Source of the DNA: a virus
Virus record (IMG/VR): IMGVR_UViG_3300042261_001152
Span: 1-64,000 of that record
Direction: 5' to 3' (one strand)
Length of the DNA stretch: 64,000 bases
Both the position numbers and the translations under genes were made by a program. Each line of letters opens with the position of its first letter. Positions within the stretch are counted from its first letter, which is position 1. Positions 55,766 to 64,000 of this stretch are shown piece by piece. The notes under the pieces were generated by a model. The model did no database searches and was not told the DNA's origin. It saw only the letters and a list, made by a program, of their open reading frames with translations.

Positions 55766-57046
55766 TTACATTAAGTTTGTTACTTTTACTCGTCTGTAGT
55801 ATGTGTTTGTACCAGCTGTTAAGCTTGTGAACGGATTTGTTACTAGACCGTAACGTGTTTTGAATCCGATCTTAGGTTGGAATGTTGCTGGATCAACAGC
55901 ACGAACCATTTGTAATGGAACGTATGGGCAATAGAACATACCAGCGTCATAAGGACTTGTGCCTTTATAACCTGCTACGTAGAATTGGCTAGCTGTGTTT
56001 AAGTTTGCTGAATATGGATCAACATAAACTTTGATCTTACCGTTTAATACACCAGCAAATGTATTGCCTGTGTCGTCAACGTTTAATGCTGTTGAAAGTG
56101 CAGGTGTGTAATCTAAGATACCAGCCATTGACAGAGCTGAAGCAACGTCTGCTGATACGATTAAGATATTACCTTTACCTCTACGTGTTGTTTGAGCAAT
56201 GCTGTTGCAATCACGTTCGATTTGGAATAGTAAGCCTTTGAAGCGTTCTACTGACCAACGACCGTTTGCATCAGTGTCTAAGTCAAATGTACCAAATGTA
56301 GTTGTCGCGCCAGTTTGTGCACCAGGTTGAGCAGCTGCATAGATAGTACGGATAACTTCACGGTTGATTTCGAATAAGATTTCTTGGCTAAGAATGTTAG
56401 CTAATTCACCTTCTGCGTCAAGACCATGAACTGCTTTTAAGTCTTGTGCTAATTCAACTGTGTATTGAGCTTTAAGGCCACGTGTTTTAGCAGCTACAGT
56501 TGTTTTTTCAATTGTAAATGCCATTTCGCCCCAAGCATAACCTGGAGAGTCGCCTAATTTTTCAGCGTCGCCAACAGCCATACCAACACCAGTTGTATAT
56601 GGTGAAACTACTGGATTTGTACCAGCGTGTGCAGTTAATGAAGAACCAGCAAAGTCTGTGTCTGCTTCGTCAAATAACGCTTCTGTACCACCTTGTGTTG
56701 AGTAGTTTGATTTCATAGCGAAAATCAAACCTGTTGGGCCAGTCATTGGTTGAACGCCGCAAACGTCGTATGCCATTAAGTTAGGCATTGCACGGCGAAC
56801 TAAACTGATAAGGATTGGATCGTAACCAGCTAGGTTTGTGTTACCTGGGCTGTTTACTTGACCAGCGATACCAGCGCCAACGCTGTTAGCTGCTACGGTT
56901 TCCCATAGTGCTTGTTTTTCTTCGATAAGCGCTTTTTCTTGGTTTTCAAGAAGAACGCCTGTTACATATTTCTTGTAACTGTCCTTGATTTCTGGAAGTG
57001 CGTCGTGATTAATCACTGCATCCCATTTTTCTTGCAAGTTTTGCAT
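55766..57046 (-). CDS. gp23: Major capsid protein, T4 gp23-like
   Basis: 426 residues (T4 521, matching shorter aquatic gp23). HK97 fold; LVRRAMPNLMAYDVCGVQPM and TGPTGLIFAMKSNY early, VERFKGLLFQIERDCNSIAQ and NPFTSLTAGTNTYYRRVKV near the end. Cleaved N-terminally by gp21 in T4. Forms the capsid hexons. Codons look more uniform, as for a highly expressed gene. Confidence 0.97.
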   Translation of the reverse strand: MQNLQEKWDAVINHDALPEIKDSYKKYVTGVLLENQEKALIEEKQALWETVAANSVGAGIAGQVNSPGNTNLAGYDPILISLVRRAMPNLMAYDVCGVQPMTGPTGLIFAMKSNYSTQGGTEALFDEADTDFAGSSLTAHAGTNPVVSPYTTGVGMAVGDAEKLGDSPGYAWGEMAFTIEKTTVAAKTRGLKAQYTVELAQDLKAVHGLDAEGELANILSQEILFEINREVIRTIYAAAQPGAQTGATTTFGTFDLDTDANGRWSVERFKGLLFQIERDCNSIAQTTRRGKGNILIVSADVASALSMAGILDYTPALSTALNVDDTGNTFAGVLNGKIKVYVDPYSANLNTASQFYVAGYKGTSPYDAGMFYCPYVPLQMVRAVDPATFQPKIGFKTRYGLVTNPFTSLTAGTNTYYRRVKVTNLM

Positions 57047-57093
57047 TTTACTTTTTCTCCTGAAGGAAATGTTGATTCTAAATTATACTTTAA

Positions 57094-58353
57094 TTAGCCT
57101 AGGTGTTTAACCTTTGCTGTTCTTGAAAGCGCTTCCACGTAATTTTTCATATGAGCTGGAACTTCTTTAGTTTGTTCGCCACTGTTATATGAAACCTGTT
57201 CCTCCAGCATTTTTTCTGGACTAGCAGGTGCATTACCTGGGAAGTAGTTTTCTTTAACAACTTTAACTTTGCTTGTGAAAAGTTCTTCGTTGCCAAATTC
57301 TACACCTTCTAACAGCTTAGACATTTTTTCAGCATCTGTTGCTGTTAAATCTCGGCAAGCTTGTTCGACGATTCTGTCGCGTTTGATGCCATCTAACTCT
57401 GCTTTGAGAGCTACATTAGCAGCAATAGTTTCATCTAACTTAGCTTTTGTCTCATCCACTTTAGTAGACATATCTTCTAATACGTCAACCTTGTCGGCTG
57501 GGACTTCAAAGTAATGCTCTTGGAAAAGATTCTTTAAACCAAGCATAAAGTCTTCGGCAACTTCTGTGCGTAGACCTTGTTCCACTTCAACTTCATTGTC
57601 TTTCATCCATTGTTCGACAACATAATTTAGATATGAATCAACCTTTTCTACAAGACCTTCTTTGAGTTCGTCAAAGTCATGAGCATTTTGTTCTGCTAGT
57701 TCAGCAGCAATGTTCTCAACTTCGTTATTAACACGGGCAATAACTGCGGCTTCGAAAATCGCGCCTGCCTGTGTTTTAAATTCTTCTGACAGATTAGTAT
57801 CAGCTGCAAACACGCTTTCGATGTCTTTGCGCAGGTCATCCAAACGCATATCAATCTTACGTGGTTCGTCAACTAAATCTTCTTCTGTGATTACATCATC
57901 ACCTGCATCAGCGTCTTCCTTGAATGGAACTTCGCCAGCGCCTGGTGTTGTTGGTTGTGCAAATGTACCAGGTGTTGAACTAGTACCAGTAGCAGCTGAG
58001 TATTCAGCTTTGCGGCTGTTACCTTGCATGTGTTGTGGTTCTTCGCGACCTTTGGTAATGCTAGAATCTGGTGTGTTGCTTGCTGCATTTTGCGCTTCGA
58101 TTTCAGCGTAGTCTGCATCTTTGCTATCGCCCTGTTTAACCTGAGCTTCAGCTGCACCTTTCTTGATGCTTGTATCTTCTGGATTTACAGCTGCGCCAGT
58201 ATGTGGATCGATCACTGTATATTCAGCTTTTTTACTATCGCCTTGCATTGGTTGAGGTTCGCTTGGAGCTGAGCTCAATCCTGCTTCGTTGATTTGCTGA
58301 GCTTTGGCTTTCTTGCTTTCCATAAGCTCGCGAATTTTTGTTTCTAATGACAT
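57094..58353 (-). CDS. gp22: Prohead scaffold protein, T4 gp22-like
   Basis: 419 residues, acidic and coiled-coil (VENIAAELAEQN, VDETKAKLDETI). Residues about 30-135 hold three imperfect repeats of a QGDSKKAEY / QGDSKDADY / QGNSRKAEY unit spaced about 40 residues. Forms the core on which the capsid assembles and is degraded by gp21. Confidence 0.92.
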   Translation of the reverse strand: MSLETKIRELMESKKAKAQQINEAGLSSAPSEPQPMQGDSKKAEYTVIDPHTGAAVNPEDTSIKKGAAEAQVKQGDSKDADYAEIEAQNAASNTPDSSITKGREEPQHMQGNSRKAEYSAATGTSSTPGTFAQPTTPGAGEVPFKEDADAGDDVITEEDLVDEPRKIDMRLDDLRKDIESVFAADTNLSEEFKTQAGAIFEAAVIARVNNEVENIAAELAEQNAHDFDELKEGLVEKVDSYLNYVVEQWMKDNEVEVEQGLRTEVAEDFMLGLKNLFQEHYFEVPADKVDVLEDMSTKVDETKAKLDETIAANVALKAELDGIKRDRIVEQACRDLTATDAEKMSKLLEGVEFGNEELFTSKVKVVKENYFPGNAPASPEKMLEEQVSYNSGEQTKEVPAHMKNYVEALSRTAKVKHLG

Positions 58354-58382
58354 TTTAAGGTCTCCTAAAACGGGGTTTCTAT

Positions 58383-58390
58383 TATTTATA
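58383..58390 (-). promoter_or_regulatory. T4-type late promoter of gp22
   Basis: Exact TATAAATA on the minus strand, 30 bases before the scaffold start. Confidence 0.7.
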
Positions 58391-58397
58391 AAAAATG

Positions 58398-59057
58398 TTA
58401 TCTTGATATTTGTTTAATGAAATTTTCAAATACCTGAATCTTTACTGCGTCAAGATCTTTTAAGCTAGCCTTTTGAATAACACTACGAGTTTCGTCATAG
58501 TGGCGTTCTACGAAACGACCTTCAACCATCATCCATTCTTTGCCTTCCATGATACCGCGCACAAACGCGTCTGGTGCACTTGGATCTGCAACTATGTCAG
58601 CTGCTGTAGCCAGATAAAAGTCATCTTGAACTTCATTAACGCCTTCTTTATTCACTTTCAAACTACCCATTCCACGAGAGCTAACACCTAACTGAGCACC
58701 TTCATCGATAAGGTTTTTAACGATGCGGCCCATGGGTGTTTCGGTCATGATCTTGGCACGACCTATGTAATTGTTGCCGTCTTCTTTGAGGCTGACAATC
58801 ATGTGACTAACGCGATCTAAATTGATGCTAGGACCATCTGGATGACCTAGTTCACCAAAAGCACGTTTAGTTTCTACATATTCTTTGATGTAGCGTTGAA
58901 CTTCTTTATCCATGGTTTCTTTGCGATAGATACGGCCATTGCGATTGGCAATTTCTGTCTGTAAAAATGGACCTTCGATAAAGTAGCTTTTGCTACCATC
59001 TTCTTTCTTTTCTTTAAGATATTGAATATCCTGTACGGTTTCTGTAATCAGCTTCAT
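58398..59057 (-). CDS. gp21: Prohead core protease, T4 gp21-like
   Basis: 219 residues (T4 212). Serine protease of family S78: RAFGELGHPDGPSINLDRVSHMI (His) and LGVSSRGMG (Ser). Cleaves scaffold, gp23 and packaged proteins at hydrophobic-x-Glu sites. Predicted to process the head-targeted trio. Confidence 0.93.
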   Translation of the reverse strand: MKLITETVQDIQYLKEKKEDGSKSYFIEGPFLQTEIANRNGRIYRKETMDKEVQRYIKEYVETKRAFGELGHPDGPSINLDRVSHMIVSLKEDGNNYIGRAKIMTETPMGRIVKNLIDEGAQLGVSSRGMGSLKVNKEGVNEVQDDFYLATAADIVADPSAPDAFVRGIMEGKEWMMVEGRFVERHYDETRSVIQKASLKDLDAVKIQVFENFIKQISR

Positions 59058-59059
59058 GT

Positions 59060-59467
59060 CTATACTCCAACGTTGGTATTTGGACCTGCATACCCAGCTA
59101 CTTTTCTAAGATCTAAAATCAACATGCCAGATGCTTCGAATAATACAAAAATGCTGCTGGTGTTATTTAGCGCAATGCTAGGTAATTGTTGATTTCCAGG
59201 ATATTCGGTAAATCCATGCAGATCTAAAATAACAGTACCAGAGCTATTGCCTCGGCGCACTGTGATGCTGCTGTCGCTAACTGTGGGTGCATTGCTATAG
59301 GCATTGCTGATGTTTATGGCTAATTCGCTGGTGGTTGAATAGGCAATTTCATCAGCTGCGCGTAAACTCAGCAAAGTAACAGTTGCACTATCGCCAGGTG
59401 CACTACCATAGAAATGCAATACTGCTCTTTGACGATCGTTTTTAATTATGTTATATTGTACGGCCAT
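59060..59467 (-). CDS. Hypothetical virion protein
   Basis: 135 residues, beta-rich, with an early ITVRRGNSSGTVILDLHGF region. Sits between core protein and protease genes; likely head or decoration related, not recognised. Confidence 0.5.
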   Translation of the reverse strand: MAVQYNIIKNDRQRAVLHFYGSAPGDSATVTLLSLRAADEIAYSTTSELAINISNAYSNAPTVSDSSITVRRGNSSGTVILDLHGFTEYPGNQQLPSIALNNTSSIFVLFEASGMLILDLRKVAGYAGPNTNVGV

Positions 59468-60036
59468 TATTGGTCTCCTGCTACTTTGTTAATAGCCTTT
59501 TTAATGCCATCTTCACGGCTCCAGGCTTTTTTCTTATATTTTTGACTTAGGCTATTAAGAGCCTGTTTAAGCCCTGGATTGCGTTTCTTTTCGGCTGCAT
59601 TTTTATACTCTGTTGAAATCTGACCATGAATGCGCGCACTGCGTGGTGCCTTGTCCAGATAGCTAAGAGCCAGATCCTTGGAAATTTCGTCTAGTTCTTC
59701 AGTATCTTCACTAACAGCACCGGCTGGCATACCCTTGGCCTTGGTTTTATCCTTGGGCATGGTGGGAAACTTTTGCTTAGGTGTCATGGTTTTTACACCT
59801 GATGCAGGAAAGGCTTTGGCTACATCGGGTTTAAAACTTTCTAACTGATCTAGATCAGTATCAAAATCTTCGTTGGCTTTGATCTTCTTGGCTATTTCAT
59901 GACCCTTGGTTATGATACTTTTAGGTAGGTCATGAGCAGGACCTGAGCCCAGGCCGGCCTTTTTCTTAGCCACCGCCATGCCTATGGCATAGGGGTTGTA
60001 TTTTGCAGCTTCTCTAATCTGCTTGAACTTCGACAT
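59467..60036 (-). CDS. Putative prohead core or head-internal protein
   Basis: 189 residues from ATG 60036 (MSKFKQIREAAKYNPYAIGM) behind GGGAG. Lys-rich, with KKKAGLGSGPAHDLPKS and many Glu-ended sites such as TEELDEISK. Overlaps the upstream small gene by 23 bases. Likely packaged basic core protein. Confidence 0.55.
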   Translation of the reverse strand: MSKFKQIREAAKYNPYAIGMAVAKKKAGLGSGPAHDLPKSIITKGHEIAKKIKANEDFDTDLDQLESFKPDVAKAFPASGVKTMTPKQKFPTMPKDKTKAKGMPAGAVSEDTEELDEISKDLALSYLDKAPRSARIHGQISTEYKNAAEKKRNPGLKQALNSLSQKYKKKAWSREDGIKKAINKVAGDQ

Positions 60037-60187
60037 CTTTAGCTCCCATTTGCTTGGCAACTTCTACTTTGCGTGCATCCAGTGCATCTGTTATCTTTGC
60101 ACTCATGGCATCTGCAAAATTTTCCTGCGCCTCAGCCTGTTTATCGTCGATGATATTATCCAACATGTTTCTAATTACTTCACTCAT
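60014..60187 (-). CDS. Small prohead core protein (gp67/gp68-like)
   Basis: 57 residues, MSEVIRNMLDNIIDDKQAEA then FADAMSAKITDALDARKVEV, ending QAD. The DALDARKVEVAKQM pattern is typical of small prohead core proteins between portal and protease in T4-like phages. Short and in the expected place. Confidence 0.7.
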   Translation of the reverse strand: MSEVIRNMLDNIIDDKQAEAQENFADAMSAKITDALDARKVEVAKQMGAKDVEVQAD

Positions 60188-60189
60188 GA

Positions 60190-61842
60190 TTAAGCTCCAG
60201 TTTTAATTTTAATAACTTTTGTATCTTCTACCACAGGATTGCTGGGATTATAGGCTGTTGCCTGCTGTCCCATCAATGGTGCTCCCAGTACTGGTGCACC
60301 TCCGGTATTGCTCTGTGGCCCACCAGCACCCTGTTGTTGCTGTTGCATGGCCATTTGCTGCTGTAGATCTGTATCTGCATCTATGTCTTTCTGCATCTTC
60401 TTAACGTCGTCTTCGCTCAGATGTAATACATCGCTGTATATGAACTCACGACTAAAGTATGTGCCAACATAGGGTGTAATAGCATTTAATAGGTCTATTC
60501 TATTACGTAAAATTTCTGAATCTTTGGCTTCGCTCAAATAGACATCTTCGGTAAATTCATAGAAGATATCTTCTTTAATGCTATCCCAGTCCTGCTCATT
60601 CATGATGCCTTTGAGCAATAACTGTGTTTTTAACAGATCGTCAAATAATTCGCCAAACTTCATTCTGAGGCGACTGATAAATTTACTAAATTTCAGTTCG
60701 TCTCGGGTTACTTCGCTCTGACGTCCAAAATTCATGCCACTTTCGGGCTTCATGCGGCTTACAGGTACATTCAGGGCTTGATAGAGTTTATTCTGGAAGT
60801 AGTTAATGTCATTGATTTCTCCCAGATTCTGACCACCATCTAATGTGGTAATTTCCGTTCCTTTACCACCTTCACGGCGTGGCATCCAGAAATCTTCCAG
60901 CATGCTCAGCGTTTTCTTTTCGTCTCGAACTTCACCAGTGGTTGCATCATAGGTAACCTTGTTGCGATACTGGTTCATGATGCCTTTTACATATTGTTCG
61001 GCCTTGGCTTTAGGCAAGTTACCAACGTCTATGTAAAAGATACGTCGTTCTGGTGCTCTGGTCATTCTATAGATAACCAGACTATCTTCTACCATTCTAA
61101 GCTGATTAACAACTTTAATGGCTTTATGCAAATGTCCCAGCACTAGATTTTTATCTAGATCCAAGATGCCACTGGTGCAGAGTGCTATGCTATCTGTGGC
61201 TATTTTTAAGCCCTGAGTAGCTCCCGGTGTATTTGGAACTGCTGTTACTAAACCTTTTTCATTGTAGATAAAGAACTCATCGATCTTTTCTATGAACTCA
61301 ACACCTGAGGTTGGGTCCTTGCGCTTATGGATCTGACGCATTTTTTTAATTTTGCGTGGATCTATGTAGCGAAGTTCTTTAATGCCCTGTTTAGGCTGTG
61401 TTAGGTCCAGTATCTTGTGATAATAGACTCTACCATCTACATACCAGCGTTTAAAGATGTCATGGCTTTTACTGTTAAAATCCAAGAGGCTTAATACGTT
61501 CTTAAACTCATCTTCTATGGCTGTTTTAATATTCTTGCTTAATTCAATTTTTTCTAGATTAAGCTTAACTACTTCTTCGTCATCCTGAGCAGCAACTGCT
61601 TCGTTGACAATGTCTTCTATGGCGCTATCGCAATCAGGATATAAGGCTATATCTCTGTAGCGATTGATTAAATCATTTTCACTTTTAGCACTGGCATCTA
61701 TGTCCAGATATGTGCCGAAGAAGCCAGAAGCATTTACGCTTGTGGCTCCGTCGTCATTCAATGGCGCAACGAAACTCTGGTTGCCCTTGGGCTCAGGTTT
61801 CTTTTTCGTCAGTGTGTAACCAAATAATGTAATATCTGCCAT
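60190..61842 (-). CDS. gp20: Portal vertex protein, T4 gp20-like
   Basis: 550 residues (T4 524). Portal signatures ASAKSENDLINRYRDIALYP, YIDPRKIKKMRQIHKR, MTRAPERRIFYIDVGNLPKA and RQSEVTRDELKFSKFISRLR. Twelve-subunit ring through which DNA enters; nucleates the prohead. C-terminus Gln-rich. Confidence 0.96.
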   Translation of the reverse strand: MADITLFGYTLTKKKPEPKGNQSFVAPLNDDGATSVNASGFFGTYLDIDASAKSENDLINRYRDIALYPDCDSAIEDIVNEAVAAQDDEEVVKLNLEKIELSKNIKTAIEDEFKNVLSLLDFNSKSHDIFKRWYVDGRVYYHKILDLTQPKQGIKELRYIDPRKIKKMRQIHKRKDPTSGVEFIEKIDEFFIYNEKGLVTAVPNTPGATQGLKIATDSIALCTSGILDLDKNLVLGHLHKAIKVVNQLRMVEDSLVIYRMTRAPERRIFYIDVGNLPKAKAEQYVKGIMNQYRNKVTYDATTGEVRDEKKTLSMLEDFWMPRREGGKGTEITTLDGGQNLGEINDINYFQNKLYQALNVPVSRMKPESGMNFGRQSEVTRDELKFSKFISRLRMKFGELFDDLLKTQLLLKGIMNEQDWDSIKEDIFYEFTEDVYLSEAKDSEILRNRIDLLNAITPYVGTYFSREFIYSDVLHLSEDDVKKMQKDIDADTDLQQQMAMQQQQQGAGGPQSNTGGAPVLGAPLMGQQATAYNPSNPVVEDTKVIKIKTGA

Positions 61843-61865
61843 GATTTAATCCTTAGGTACTAAAA

Positions 61866-62474
61866 TTAGATACCAAATATACTGCCACCAGAACCAATGG
61901 TATTATTAACTACGTTGCCAATGCTTAGAGCTGTGTCAAAGCTGGTTGTGTAGTGTTGGTACTGGAATGTTACAGTGTATTGTTCTATGGTATCGTTGTC
62001 GCCGTAGTTCAATGTAATGTCACTTAGATCCACTGGGAATGCACTATGTAGTGTATATACCTTCAATGGATTGTTATTTCTGTCCAATTGTGTTACTGTT
62101 AGGTTAGTCTGATAGTCACGAGGATTTGTACGACCTGTGTTATCTGCCAGCCCGTTGATGCCTGCCATCCATTTCTCTAGGCTGTTACGAATATTGAATG
62201 AAACATCATTCATTACTGTAATAGTCCAAGGTTGGAAAATTCTTTCGCCAGCAAATTTAACTTCACGACCACGATATGGAACAATGGTTGGTTGTACAAT
62301 GCTACCAGGCAAGGCAGCTGCGTTCACAAGGAACGCTGCCTGCGCTGATGCTGCACCACCCAGTGTTACATAGGTTGGGAAGCTTAATGCTACGAAGAAC
62401 TGATTGGCACGAGCTCCGCCACCAATCATTGCGGCTTTAAATTGATCAACGTTAAAAATCGATCTTTCTGCCAT
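61866..62474 (-). CDS. gp19: Tail tube protein, T4 gp19-like
   Basis: 202 residues (T4 163). RANQFFVALSFPTYVTLGGA and VPYRGREVKFAGERIFQPW with final VTFQYQHYTTSF follow gp19 order. Forms the inner tail tube. Between sheath and portal, as in T4. Confidence 0.93.
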   Translation of the reverse strand: MAERSIFNVDQFKAAMIGGGARANQFFVALSFPTYVTLGGAASAQAAFLVNAAALPGSIVQPTIVPYRGREVKFAGERIFQPWTITVMNDVSFNIRNSLEKWMAGINGLADNTGRTNPRDYQTNLTVTQLDRNNNPLKVYTLHSAFPVDLSDITLNYGDNDTIEQYTVTFQYQHYTTSFDTALSIGNVVNNTIGSGGSIFGI

Positions 62475-62496
62475 TTTCTATCTCCTGTTATAAACC

Positions 62497-64000
62497 TTAT
62501 GCACCAATTTCTTCAAATGCTATACCTGTGCGGGTAGCAATGAAGTTTAGTGTGATGTAATTAATGCTCTTAGCTGGTTTGATATAAATGTCAGCTACGA
62601 AATCGTTGCGATCAATAACTTCAGCAGTGTTGTTTGTTTCATCACAAACTACACGGAAGTCAATGATACCTCGGCGACCTTGAACATCTCTTAAGAATGG
62701 TTCTACCAGGCTAATGAATTGACTGCGGGTAAACGCATCATTGAATTCAAAAAGCTGGAATTTAGCAGCTGTTGCAATGGCTTTTTCAAGAACAATGAAC
62801 AATCTGCGAACATTAATACGATCAAATGCACTTGGTTTCTGTGTCAGTGTTTTATCACCAAATAACACAGTGCCTAGACCAGGTTGAGTAACTACTGGAT
62901 TGATCTGATATCTATATAGGTTATCTCGATCAGTTTTAGTTGGAACCCAGTTTAATCTAACTAGATTTTTAATCTGACCGCGGTTATAACCACCTGGGCT
63001 ATACCATGGCTCAGCAACTAGATCTGTACGAACACATAGGCCTGCTGTATCACCACAGAGTGGTAACCAGCGATATACGTCATTGTAGCGGTCGTATTGA
63101 TATTTCCAACCTGAATCCATGACAGCATAGCTACTGTCCTTGTTAAAGTTTGTATTGCGATCACCAACCACTGCGGTTGCAGTTAAAAGGTTGCTGGTTG
63201 TTGGGCTAGCAAATACCACACAGTCACGACGAACATCAGCTACGTTGTCTACAACATAGCGAGCTGTTGCATTATCGGCTGCTACACCAACTACTGGAAT
63301 AAGACTTACGTCGTATAATTCACCATTGGCTAATTTAACGTATTCTGTTTGCAATAAACCATCGGTTGGAGTTACATCTACACCGCCACTGAAGCTACGT
63401 GTAATAGCACCGCTTAGAACTGTAAAACCAGTGCTGGCTGCAGGAACTGCACTACCCCAGCTAATCTGAGCTGTATTCAATGCTGTTGTATGGCTACCCC
63501 ACCAGATATAGCGGCTGTAGTCATTGATGTAGTTTTTATAGTAATTGGTTAAACCATCTGAACTAAGAGCATCAGATGCTTTGCTTAGGCCAGTAAATTT
63601 TTCTAAAACTGTGCCAGCTACACCGGTAATACCACCATCTTCGTCGGCTACAATGACATGTAGTTCGTCATAGATAGTAGCGCTAGAACTAGCTGTATTT
63701 TTATTAAGAGCATAACGTGTATTGCTTGGACGGCTTTCAACCTGATCCCAGTATTCCCATAGCACTGTTGCACTATTGGCTGCACTGGTTGAAGCACCAG
63801 TAACGTTGCTAAACACCAGAGTGGTTGCACTTAGAGCAGCATCAGCTGTTGTTTGGAATCTATAGGTTGAACCTGAAATAGTTACTTCTAACCAAGAGCC
63901 CTTGGGAACTGCTCGGCTTAAGGCTGCAACACCAGCGCCTGTTGTTGTAACTGAGCTAACTGTTGCAGTAAATTGATAGGCATTGTAATCGCAAATACTA
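62497..64000 (-). CDS. gp18: Tail sheath protein, T4 gp18-like, 5' end beyond window
   Basis: Open reading frame enters from the right edge (in frame from 63999) and ends at 62497, about 500 residues visible; the GTG at 63816 is only an internal codon. C-terminal GVAFEEIGA, VVCDETNNTAEVIDRNDFVA and VRTDLVAEPWYSPGGYNRG are typical of contractile sheath subunits. Contracts around the tube during infection. Confidence 0.93.
   Translation of the reverse strand, partial: SICDYNAYQFTATVSSVTTTGAGVAALSRAVPKGSWLEVTISGSTYRFQTTADAALSATTLVFSNVTGASTSAANSATVLWEYWDQVESRPSNTRYALNKNTASSSATIYDELHVIVADEDGGITGVAGTVLEKFTGLSKASDALSSDGLTNYYKNYINDYSRYIWWGSHTTALNTAQISWGSAVPAASTGFTVLSGAITRSFSGGVDVTPTDGLLQTEYVKLANGELYDVSLIPVVGVAADNATARYVVDNVADVRRDCVVFASPTTSNLLTATAVVGDRNTNFNKDSSYAVMDSGWKYQYDRYNDVYRWLPLCGDTAGLCVRTDLVAEPWYSPGGYNRGQIKNLVRLNWVPTKTDRDNLYRYQINPVVTQPGLGTVLFGDKTLTQKPSAFDRINVRRLFIVLEKAIATAAKFQLFEFNDAFTRSQFISLVEPFLRDVQGRRGIIDFRVVCDETNNTAEVIDRNDFVADIYIKPAKSINYITLNFIATRTGIAFEEIGA

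Noticed and set aside
57047-57093. Promoter for the major capsid gene in the gap before gp23
   Set aside because: A TATAAT lies at 57087-57082, but there is no -35 box at suitable spacing and no TATAAATA; transcription from gp22 is more likely.
57269-58272. Several open frames opposite or out of frame with the scaffold gene
   Set aside because: Low-complexity shadows of the repetitive gp22 coding sequence.

Overview
The window is part of the genome of a T4-like contractile-tailed phage (myovirus) that infects a Gram-negative bacterium. Evidence is the T4 core set in T4-like order: tail sheath, tail tube, portal, prohead core, prohead protease, scaffold and major capsid (gp18-gp23), then UvsY, UvsW, late sigma factor gp55, gp46/gp47, dNMP kinase gp1, sliding clamp gp45, clamp loader gp44/gp62, RegA, DNA polymerase gp43, UvsX and helicase gp41. 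No photosystem genes are seen, so it does not look like a cyanophage. An Hsp20, a CobS/CobT-like pair, small LSM-like proteins and a QueE/FolE block resemble aquatic T4-like phages of the pelagimyophage or methylophage type; that placement is inference. Base composition is AT-rich, roughly 40% GC by eye.

Layout. Almost everything lies on the minus strand, so transcription runs right to left. 64000-55029: virion morphogenesis (sheath to capsid). 54978-41684: recombination and late transcription (UvsY, UvsW, gp55), a 7-deazaguanine block (QueE, FolE, DpdA-like transglycosylase, two QueD-like proteins) interleaved with nucleotidyltransferase, cupin and glycosyltransferase genes, gp47/gp46, a phosphoribosyltransferase and tRNA-Thr. 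41558-32385: VWA/MoxR-type pair, gp1, clamp and clamp loader, RegA, Hsp20 and an outer-membrane barrel. 31830-29338: tRNA cluster plus host-like proteins (ribosomal protein S21, AhpC peroxiredoxin, RNA polymerase omega-like, histone-H1-like, MazG-like). 29345-27015: small membrane protein, proline-rich lipoprotein and CHASE2 adenylate cyclase. 20623-26936 is the only plus-strand island. 20574-10743: replication proteins and small early genes. 10595-1: virion and head-internal proteins ending in a fibre-like gene cut by the window edge.

The standout is the plus-strand island: two paralogous single-TM proteins, a class 3 lipase, CsgF, CsgG, a curlin-repeat amyloid subunit, a FecR-domain protein and a second curlin-repeat protein with a large N-terminal domain. 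It is a curli-like (type VIII) secretion operon in a phage. It runs head-on, with no gap, into a transcription unit ending in a membrane-bound CHASE2 class III adenylate cyclase with all catalytic residues. The island starts at a T4-type late promoter box that overlaps the -10 box of the opposite-facing early-type promoter of the DNA polymerase gene.

Other systems worth attention: a DNA 7-deazaguanine modification pathway without QueC in this window; a translationally coupled trio (nucleotidyltransferase, HAD phosphatase, RNA-ligase-like protein) whose N-termini resemble T4 capsid-targeting peptides; several proteins aimed at host RNA polymerase or ribosomes; a conserved early-promoter family and a TATAAATA/GATAAATA late-promoter family; and an attenuator-like RNA leader.
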